Origin: Pseudomonadota bacterium
GTDB taxonomy: Bacteria; Desulfobacterota; Desulfobulbia; Desulfobulbales; Desulfobulbaceae
Direction: 5' to 3'
Assembly: GCA_009782165.1 (NCBI GenBank)
Contig: WQUH01000172.1
Span: forward strand, 1-11,280
Length of the DNA stretch: 11,280 bases
Shown here piece by piece: positions 6,422-11,280 of the stretch (its first letter is position 1; every line of letters begins with the position of its first letter). The translations under genes were made by a program, and so were the position numbers. The notes under the pieces are model-generated. The model searched no databases. It was given only the letters and a program-made list of their open reading frames with translations, and had not been told where the DNA came from.

Positions 6422-7694
6422 GCGTCAGGCTCCCGTGGTCGTTCAGGATCAGGGCGGCGATAGCGGCCGGATCCGGCATGAGCAGATCCTCCGGCACCCG
6501 CTGGCCGTTGGTGAGAAACGAGATCGGGGTGTCGTTTTTGTAGTGGATGTTGAGCAGCGCGCCCAACTGGTCGCATTCGTCGATCTTGCTGAAGATGAAG
6601 GCGCTGATCGGCAGAACCGAAAAACGCCGGATCGTCTCTTCCAGTTCCCGCTCCCTGGTGGCCGCCGACAGGAGCAGGTGGTTGTCGATGCCCAGCTCCG
6701 GCCGGAGGAAGGCGGCCAGCTCCTTGATCTCCAGCCCGTTTTTCGGGCTGCGGCCGGCGGTGTCGATCAGAACCAGGTCGGCATCGCGGAACCGCTCCAG
6801 GGCCGCAACCAGTTCCTGGGGCGTGATCACCACTTCAAGCGGCAGGCGCATGATTTCGCCGTAGACCTTCAACTGCTCCACCGCCGCGATCCGGTAGGTG
6901 TCGATGGTGATCAGCCCGATCCGGCCGTTGTGGCGGCTGCGGTAGTGGGCCGCGATCTTGGCCAGGGTGGTGGTCTTGCCCACCCCGGTCGGTCCGATCA
7001 GGCTGAGACGCTGCTGGCGGCCGGGCCGGTTGTCCAGCACCCGTACCGTGGTGAACAGCCGGGCGATGGCGGTCTTGAGGATGGCGGTCAGATCGGCCCC
7101 GTCGAGGCAGGGCGCATTGCCGATGGTCTCACGGGTGAAGCGGGCCAGCACCTGGGCGGTCTCCCGGTTGATGCCGTAGCCGGCCAGCAGCCCGGCCACC
7201 GGGTCTACGGCAGCTACGGCGGCGGCCGGCGCGGCAAATTCGGGTTCCACGTAGGCGCTGTGCAGGGTCGGGGCCTTGAGGCCGGAGATCCGGTTGCTCA
7301 GGCCCTTGACCAGGGCGCGCAGTTCGGCCAGTTCCGCCTGGATGTCCTGACCCGCCTGCGGCGCAACGACGCCGGGGCCTGCCGATGCGACGGGCTGCGG
7401 CTGGGGCTCGCCCGTGCGCCACAGTTCCTCGTAGCTCAGGTCGGGCTGGGCGGTGGCGCGTGGCCGGGATGCCTTGCCGGTTCGCGTTGATCGCGGCGCG
7501 CGGGGCGCGGGCTTGGGTTCCGGCCAGGCGCTGTCCACCGCGGCGGTGATCTCCATTATCGGCTTGCCGAGCACCCCGAAGGAGCCGTGGCGGATGGTGC
7601 GGGTGGAGAGGATGAGGGCGTCGGGGCCCAGGGCCTCCTTGACCATTTTCAGGCCAGAGGCCATATCTTGCGCTTCAAAGACCTTAACTTGCAT
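6414..7694 (-). CDS. flhF: Flagellar placement GTPase FlhF (SRP-type)
   Basis: FlhF is an SRP-family GTPase that marks the site of flagellar assembly, usually the pole, at the inner membrane face. The protein has 426 residues. The N-terminal B domain starts MQVKVFEAQDMASGLKMVKE, then ALGPDALILSTR, and runs into a basic Pro/Arg-rich low-complexity linker at about 57-83. The three-helix N domain is about 165-225. The G domain holds P-loop GPTGVGKTTT (234-243), DTYRIAAVEQL (265-275), DTAGRSPKNG (311-320) and SKIDE (369-373) for guanine recognition. The ATG at 7694 lies inside the end of flhA (11-base overlap) and its only ribosome-site candidate, AGGA, is distant, so translation is probably coupled to flhA. 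The order flhA-flhF-flhG is standard in polar flagellates. Confidence 0.97.
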   Translation of the reverse strand: MQVKVFEAQDMASGLKMVKEALGPDALILSTRTIRHGSFGVLGKPIMEITAAVDSAWPEPKPAPRAPRSTRTGKASRPRATAQPDLSYEELWRTGEPQPQPVASAGPGVVAPQAGQDIQAELAELRALVKGLSNRISGLKAPTLHSAYVEPEFAAPAAAVAAVDPVAGLLAGYGINRETAQVLARFTRETIGNAPCLDGADLTAILKTAIARLFTTVRVLDNRPGRQQRLSLIGPTGVGKTTTLAKIAAHYRSRHNGRIGLITIDTYRIAAVEQLKVYGEIMRLPLEVVITPQELVAALERFRDADLVLIDTAGRSPKNGLEIKELAAFLRPELGIDNHLLLSAATRERELEETIRRFSVLPISAFIFSKIDECDQLGALLNIHYKNDTPISFLTNGQRVPEDLLMPDPAAIAALILNDHGSLTHG

Positions 7695-9786
7695 CGATGG
7701 TCACCGTTCCTATGGATTGAATGCGGACCTGCGAGGTGATCTCGTTGTGCGACAGCACCGCCACATTGGGGAAGTATCGCTCGATCAGCCGGCGGAAATG
7801 GGAGCGGATCTGGGGCAGTACCAGCAGCGCCGGCTGCTGGCCGATTGCCTGGGAGACGATCAGGTTGTTGAGGCTCTCCAGGATCTTCTGGGCCGTCTTG
7901 GGGTCCAGGGCGAGGTAGCTGCCCCGTTCCCGGTGCTGGATGGCGGTTTGGACCGACTCTTCCACGGCGCGGTCCAGGGTGATCACCGGCATGGTGCCGT
8001 CGGGCCGGACATAGGCGGCGGAGATCGACCGCGACAGGGCATGGCGGACATACTCGGTGAGCACGTCGGTGTCCTGGGTCATGGTGGCATAGTCGGCCAT
8101 GGTCTCCAGGATGGTCCGCAGATCGCGGATGGAGACGCCTTCGCGCAGCAGATTCTGGAGCACCCGCATCACGCTGCTCAAACTGAGCAGTTGCGGCACC
8201 AGTTCCTCGACCAGCTTGGGATAGGTCTTGGCCAGGTTGTCGATCAGGGCCTGGGTTTCCTGGCGGCCAAGCAGTTCGTGGGCGTATTTTTTGATGATCT
8301 CGCTGATGTGGGTGGCCATGACCGTGATGCAGTCGACCACGGTGTAGCCGGCGATCTGGGCATGCTCCCGTCTGTCCTCGGTGATCCAGATGGCCGGCAG
8401 GTCAAAGGCCGGTTCCATGGTCGGCAGGCCCTTGATGGTCTCGGTGACCAGTCCGGGGTCCATGGCCATGTAGTAGCCGGGCATCATCTCGGCGGTGGCG
8501 ATGTTCACCCCTTTCAGGCTGATGGTGTACTGGTTCGGGTTGAGCTGGAGATTGTCCTTGATGTGGACCGGCGGCACGATGAAGCCGCTGGCCTGGGCGA
8601 ACTGCTTGCGGATCGCCTGGATGCGGGTGAGCAGTTCGCCGTCCTGAGCCGCATCGACAAAGGGGATCAGGCCGTAGCCGACCTCGAACTCGATCAGGTC
8701 GACGTTGAGCATTTTTTCGTAATCCTGATCCGGCTTGATCGTCGGCTGCGGCCGGACCGTCGCGGCCTCTTCGAGTTGCTGCGCGGCCTCCGCCTTGTCG
8801 AGGCTGTAGGCGGCATAGGCCATGAAGGCGGAGATGACCAGAAAGGGGAAAAACGGCAGGCCGGGAATCAGGGCAAAACCCAGAATGATGGCCGACGCGA
8901 CCCACAGGGCCTTGGTGTAGCGGGTGAACTGGGCCTTGATTTCCGAGCCGAAATCGTCGCGGCCGGCCGAACGGGTAACCAGCATGCCGGCGGCGGTGGA
9001 GATGATCAGGGCCGGGATCTGCGCCACCAGACCGTCGCCCACGGTGAGGATGGTGTAATTCTTGGCCGCTTCCGCCAAGGGCATGTCCTTCTGGAGCACC
9101 CCGATGATGAACCCGGCGCCGATGTTGATCAGGGTGATGATGATGCCGGCGATGGCGTCGCCGCGGACAAACTTCGAGGCGCCGTCCATGGCGCCGTGGA
9201 AGTTGGCCTCGTTGGCGATTTCCTCGCGCCGTTTGCGGGCCGTGTTCTCGTCGATCAGACCGGCGTTGAGGTCGGCGTCGATGGCCATCTGCTTGCCCGG
9301 CATGGCATCCAGGGTGAAGCGGGCCGCGACTTCGGCGATCCGGCCCGCGCCCTTGGTGATGACGATGAAGTTGATGATCACCAGAATGACAAAAATCACC
9401 AGTCCGACCACGTAGGAGCCGCCGACCACGAACTGGCCGAAGGCCTCGATCACCGCGCCGGCCGCGTGCATGCCCTCGTTGCCGTGCAGGAGGATGAGCC
9501 GGGTGGAGGCGACGTTGAGCGCCAGCCGGAATAAGGTGGTCATCAGCAGGATGGCGGGGAAGATCGAAAACTCGACCGCCTTCTCGGTGTACAGGCTGAT
9601 GATCAGGATGAGGATGGCAATGGTGATGTTCAGCGACAGGCACAGGTCGAGGATCAACGGCGGCAGGGGGATGATCATCAGCATGAGAATGCCGATCAGC
9701 CCCACCGAGGCCAGGATGTCGCTGCGCCGCAGGAGGTCGGCCGGCCGGATCCTGCTCAGCAGTGTCGCGCTTCCTATTGCTTCCAT
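7684..9786 (-). CDS. flhA: Flagellar type III export gate protein FlhA
   Basis: FlhA is the large subunit of the flagellar type III export gate; it uses the proton gradient and docks substrate-chaperone complexes. The length, 700 residues, is normal. The N-terminal half has about eight membrane helices between 24 and 328. The FHIPEP signature is at 87-102 (RLALNVASTRLILLHG) and continues NEGMHAAGAVIEAFGQFVVG. The cytoplasmic loop contains RFTLDAMPGKQMAIDADLNA at 156-175, and GDGLVAQIPALIISTAAGML follows. A linker near 335-360 leads to the soluble C-terminal domain (KQFAQASGFIVPPVHIKDNL; AIWITEDRREHAQIAGYTVV). The ATG at 9786 lies nine bases after flhB with a modest AAGAAG ribosome site. The reading frame is uninterrupted. 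The pair flhB-flhA encodes interacting export components. Confidence 0.98.
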   Translation of the reverse strand: MEAIGSATLLSRIRPADLLRRSDILASVGLIGILMLMIIPLPPLILDLCLSLNITIAILILIISLYTEKAVEFSIFPAILLMTTLFRLALNVASTRLILLHGNEGMHAAGAVIEAFGQFVVGGSYVVGLVIFVILVIINFIVITKGAGRIAEVAARFTLDAMPGKQMAIDADLNAGLIDENTARKRREEIANEANFHGAMDGASKFVRGDAIAGIIITLINIGAGFIIGVLQKDMPLAEAAKNYTILTVGDGLVAQIPALIISTAAGMLVTRSAGRDDFGSEIKAQFTRYTKALWVASAIILGFALIPGLPFFPFLVISAFMAYAAYSLDKAEAAQQLEEAATVRPQPTIKPDQDYEKMLNVDLIEFEVGYGLIPFVDAAQDGELLTRIQAIRKQFAQASGFIVPPVHIKDNLQLNPNQYTISLKGVNIATAEMMPGYYMAMDPGLVTETIKGLPTMEPAFDLPAIWITEDRREHAQIAGYTVVDCITVMATHISEIIKKYAHELLGRQETQALIDNLAKTYPKLVEELVPQLLSLSSVMRVLQNLLREGVSIRDLRTILETMADYATMTQDTDVLTEYVRHALSRSISAAYVRPDGTMPVITLDRAVEESVQTAIQHRERGSYLALDPKTAQKILESLNNLIVSQAIGQQPALLVLPQIRSHFRRLIERYFPNVAVLSHNEITSQVRIQSIGTVTIDAS

Positions 9787-9795
9787 TGCTTCTTT

Positions 9796-10863
9796 TTATA
9801 CTTTGCCCTTCAGCGAATAGACATAGGCCAGGATTTCGGCCACAGCCCTGAACAAGTCTTCGGGGATGGTCTGCCCCACCTCAACCTTGGAATGCAATAA
9901 CCTTGCCACCGGCGGATTCTCGACCAGGGGGACATGGTGCTCGCGGGCGATCTCGCGGATCCGGGCCGCCAGCATCTCCTGGCCCTTGGCCAGAACCACC
10001 GGCGCGTCCATCTTGCCGGGCTCGTACTTGAGCGCCACCGCGATGTGGGTGGGGTTGGTGATGACCACATCGGCGGTGGGCACGGCGGCCATCATGCGCT
10101 TGCGGGCCATCTGCTGCTGGATGGAACGGATTTTTGACTTGATGTGCGGGTCGCCCTCGGTCTCCTTCATCTCCTCCTTCTGTTCCTGCTTGGTCATCTT
10201 CATCTTTTTCTCCATCTCCCACCGGACAAAGGCGTAGTCGAGGATGGCCAGGACAATCATGATCCCCACCACCTTGGCCAGGATCAGGGCCGCTGTTTTG
10301 GCGACATAGAGGATGGTGCCGTCGACCGGCATCTCGATCAGTTGCAGGGCCTGGGCGAACTCGCCTTTGATGGTGATATAGGCGACCCAGCCGATGAGCG
10401 CCACCTTGAGCAGCGACTTGATCACCTCGACCAGGGAGCGTTTGGAGACGAAGCGGGCCATGCCCTTGATGGGGTCGAGCTTGGTCAGGTCGGGGACCAG
10501 CGGTTCGGTGGTGAACAGCCAGCCGATCTGGACAAAGGTGGAAAAAAAGCCGACCAGCAGGGCGAGCAGAAACAGGGGCGCCAGGATCAGGGCCAGGGCG
10601 GCCGCGAGGTAATAGGCCAACCGCATCGTGGTGCTGGGCGTGATTGCATACTCGCCGCTGGTTTGCCAGACCATGACCAGGATCTGCTTGAGGTCGGCCC
10701 AGAAGGTGGGGGCGTAGAACAGCCAGAAGAGCAGCGCCACGGTGAACAGGGCCGTGGTCTGTACCTCCCTGCTCTGGGCCACCTGGCCCTTTTTGCGGAA
10801 ATCGTCCCGCCGTTTTGCCGATGCGGTTTCGGTCCGTTCGCCGGTGCTGGTTTCTTCAGCCAT
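9796..10863 (-). CDS. flhB: Flagellar export switch protein FlhB
   Basis: FlhB is the export-apparatus protein that switches substrate class from rod/hook to filament after self-cleavage. The 355-residue length is typical. The N-terminus GERTETASAKRRDDFRKKGQ followed by VAQSREV is the family opening. Four membrane segments lie at about 36-56, 88-116, 146-166 and 186-214. A charged linker (MEKKMKMTKQEQKEEMKETE, 217-236) leads to the cytoplasmic domain with the autocleavage motif NPTH at 270-273 in TADVVITNPTHIAVALKY. The end VEVGQTIPEDLFRAVAEILA is intact. The ATG at 10863 is the first possible start: an in-frame TGA lies 9 bases before it. No Shine-Dalgarno sequence is evident. It is the first gene of the visible cluster; fliR, often just upstream in relatives, is not there, and repeats occupy that place. 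Confidence 0.97.
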   Translation of the reverse strand: MAEETSTGERTETASAKRRDDFRKKGQVAQSREVQTTALFTVALLFWLFYAPTFWADLKQILVMVWQTSGEYAITPSTTMRLAYYLAAALALILAPLFLLALLVGFFSTFVQIGWLFTTEPLVPDLTKLDPIKGMARFVSKRSLVEVIKSLLKVALIGWVAYITIKGEFAQALQLIEMPVDGTILYVAKTAALILAKVVGIMIVLAILDYAFVRWEMEKKMKMTKQEQKEEMKETEGDPHIKSKIRSIQQQMARKRMMAAVPTADVVITNPTHIAVALKYEPGKMDAPVVLAKGQEMLAARIREIAREHHVPLVENPPVARLLHSKVEVGQTIPEDLFRAVAEILAYVYSLKGKV

Positions 10864-10885
10864 GGTGCATCAGTGGTTGCCGACA

Positions 10886-10898
10886 TTCGCCGGGCGAA
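10886..10898. repeat. 13-base palindrome in the likely flhB leader
   Basis: TTCGCC-G-GGCGAA is a perfect inverted repeat with a single central base, 23 bases before the flhB ATG. It could be a protein-binding half-site pair or chance in GC-rich DNA. A true RNA hairpin is unlikely without losing inner pairs to form a loop. Confidence 0.3.
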
Positions 10899-10913
10899 CG
10901 CCGTTTCCGGGTT

Positions 10914-10933
10914 GGCCGCCGCCCCGTGCGGCC
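10914..10933. repeat. GC-rich hairpin in the likely flhB leader
   Basis: GGCCGC and GCGGCC pair perfectly around an eight-base loop. It lies between the sigma-54-like sequence and flhB, so it would be in the 5' leader of the transcript if that promoter is real. No T tract follows. Such stems are frequent by chance in GC-rich DNA. Confidence 0.3.
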
Positions 10934-10951
10934 GCCTTGTGGAGAACAGTT

Positions 10952-10966
10952 GCAACATTTGCACCT
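10952..10966 (-). promoter_or_regulatory. Candidate sigma-54 promoter upstream of flhB
   Basis: The minus strand reads AGGTGCAAATGTTGC. It keeps the essential GG and GC dinucleotides with ten bases between them and a complete TTGC, as in the sigma-54 consensus TGGCAC-N5-TTGC, but three of the six bases of the -24 block differ. Transcription would begin near 10941, giving a leader of about 80 bases to flhB. Sigma-54 control of export genes is usual in polar flagellates of this group. A match of similar quality occurs inside the long inverted repeat (11251-11265), which shows that chance matches arise here. Confidence 0.3.
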
Positions 10967-10998
10967 GAAGCGCACGGACTTGGAAGGTGAGGTACAGA

Positions 10999-11019
10999 GA
11001 CAGGGGACGACCCACTGTC
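10999..11019. repeat. Small REP-like hairpin
   Basis: GACAG-GGG, loop ACGA, CCC-(A)-CTGTC forms an 8-pair stem with one bulged base. The flanking phrase GTACAGAGACAGGGGACGAC resembles REP-type palindromes that I associate with deltaproteobacterial genomes and their RAYT (TnpA-REP) transposases. That link is from memory and not tested. No such transposase is in the window. Confidence 0.4.
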
Positions 11020-11122
11020 AGCACAAAGGCGGTTTGTACGGAACGCCTCAAACGCCTCCTTTTGAAAGGGGGTGCCCGTAGGGCAGGAGTTTGCCTTGCA
11101 TGGCCGCGTACAGACATGGGAC

Positions 11123-11141
11123 CGCAGGCGTCCCGCCTGCG
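11123..11141. repeat. Perfect GC-rich hairpin, 8-base stem with 3-base loop
   Basis: CGCAGGCG, loop TCC, CGCCTGCG: a perfect stem. It sits in the phrase GGGACCGCAGGCGTCCCGCC, which I recall as a common dispersed repeat in environmental bacteria. No T tract follows on either strand, so an intrinsic terminator is unlikely. The word CGCCTGCG recurs at 11239-11246, inside the right arm of the neighbouring long inverted repeat. Confidence 0.6.
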
Positions 11142-11168
11142 CATTGTGAAGGGCGTCATATACAGGAA

Positions 11169-11262
11169 AAACGTCATTGCGAGGAGCGAAGCGACGAAGC
11201 AATCCAGGAATCGCCACAAGGACACGACTGGATTGCTTCGCCTGCGGCTCGCAATGACGTTT
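11169..11262. repeat. Long imperfect inverted repeat, dispersed-repeat type
   Basis: The left arm (11169-11207) contains ACGTCATTGCGAG and CGAAGCAATCCAG; the right arm (11228-11262) contains their exact complements CTGGATTGCTTCG (11228-11240) and CTCGCAATGACGT (11248-11260). So 13 plus 13 bases pair, with two A-T pairs more at the outer end, an internal loop of 11 versus 7 bases, and a 20-base apical loop. I recall the arm sequence (GTCATTGCGAGGAGCGAAG, then CGACGAAGCAATCC) as a dispersed non-coding repeat in many unrelated bacterial genomes, including Deltaproteobacteria. No transposase or obvious target duplication is seen. Confidence 0.85.
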
Positions 11263-11280
11263 CCTTATTCCGTCATTCCC

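Larger units (their letters stand above)
10864..11280. other. Non-coding, repeat-rich region upstream of flhB
   Basis: These 417 bases have no credible gene. Open frames here either run antisense or out of frame into flhB, or are conceptual translations of the dispersed repeats (peptides such as LLRRFAPRND and DCFVASLLAMT, which recur as spurious proteins wherever this repeat occurs). Going away from flhB, the region holds a 13-base palindrome, a GC-rich hairpin, a sigma-54-like sequence, a REP-like hairpin, a perfect 8-base stem and a long inverted repeat. No tRNA, rRNA or terminator with a T tract is evident. Confidence 0.7.

Noticed and set aside
4343..6463. 706-codon plus-strand open frame opposite the DUF2802-like gene, fliA and flhG
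   Set aside because: Antisense shadow of conserved genes; no motif, no ribosome site and low-complexity composition.
5943..7490. 515-codon plus-strand open frame opposite flhG and flhF
   Set aside because: Antisense shadow of two intact, motif-bearing GTPase/ATPase genes; no recognisable protein features.
7453..9534. 693-codon plus-strand open frame opposite flhA
   Set aside because: Its Asp/Gly/His-rich sequence is the typical mirror of a membrane protein's hydrophobic codons; flhA is intact on the other strand.
10144..10968. 274-codon plus-strand open frame opposite flhB and its upstream region
   Set aside because: Antisense shadow of flhB, with Leu/His/Gln-rich low complexity and no motif.
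10870..11217. Possible 115-residue minus-strand gene upstream of flhB
   Set aside because: It is made of translated repeat DNA (GLLRRFAPRND-type peptide) and leader sequence; no ribosome site or domain.
10587..11225. 212-residue minus-strand open frame overlapping the start of flhB
   Set aside because: It is in a different frame from flhB over nearly 280 bases and begins in the long inverted repeat (DCFVASLLAMT-type peptide).
11169..11262. The long inverted repeat as an insertion sequence, CRISPR unit or intrinsic terminator
   Set aside because: No transposase, no regularly spaced direct repeats and no T tract after the stem; it fits a dispersed palindromic repeat.

Overview
The window is one GC-rich flagellar gene cluster read entirely from the minus strand, plus about 0.4 kb of repeat-rich non-coding DNA at its upstream (right) end. 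In transcription order the genes are flhB, flhA, flhF, flhG, fliA, a small membrane-anchored protein resembling the DUF2802 family, flgF, flgG, flgA, flgH and flgI. flgI runs off the left edge. All eleven genes look intact apart from the cut by the window edge. Most are separated by 4 to 61 bases or overlap slightly; the largest gap, 95 bases, lies before flgF. This suggests one long operon, possibly with an internal promoter before flgF.

The organism is Gram-negative, because P-ring (FlgI) and L-ring (FlgH) proteins are present. The order export gate, FlhF/FlhG, FliA, then rod and ring genes, together with the high GC content and the type of intergenic repeats, fits Desulfobacterota (former Deltaproteobacteria; Desulfobulbales- or Desulfuromonadales-like). 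This placement is inferred from recall of gene order and protein style, not from a search. FlhF and FlhG point to polar placement and number control of the flagellum.

The genes form an assembly sequence. FlhA and FlhB are the export gate and substrate-specificity switch. FlhF (SRP-type GTPase) and FlhG (MinD-type ATPase) set where and how many flagella are built. FliA is sigma-28 for late genes. FlgF and FlgG form the rod, FlgA is the periplasmic chaperone for the P ring, and FlgH and FlgI are the L and P rings.

Right end (10864-11280): I see no credible gene. The segment holds a weak sigma-54-like candidate, two small inverted repeats in the likely flhB leader, a hairpin-like REP-style sequence, a perfect GC-rich stem, and a roughly 94-base long inverted repeat of a type dispersed in many bacterial genomes. 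A second repeat may begin at the very edge.

No new system is evident. The items most worth a second look are the DUF2802-like gene, the stacked repeats in front of flhB (where fliR might be expected), a possible sigma-28 promoter just after the fliA block, and the TTG start of flgA.
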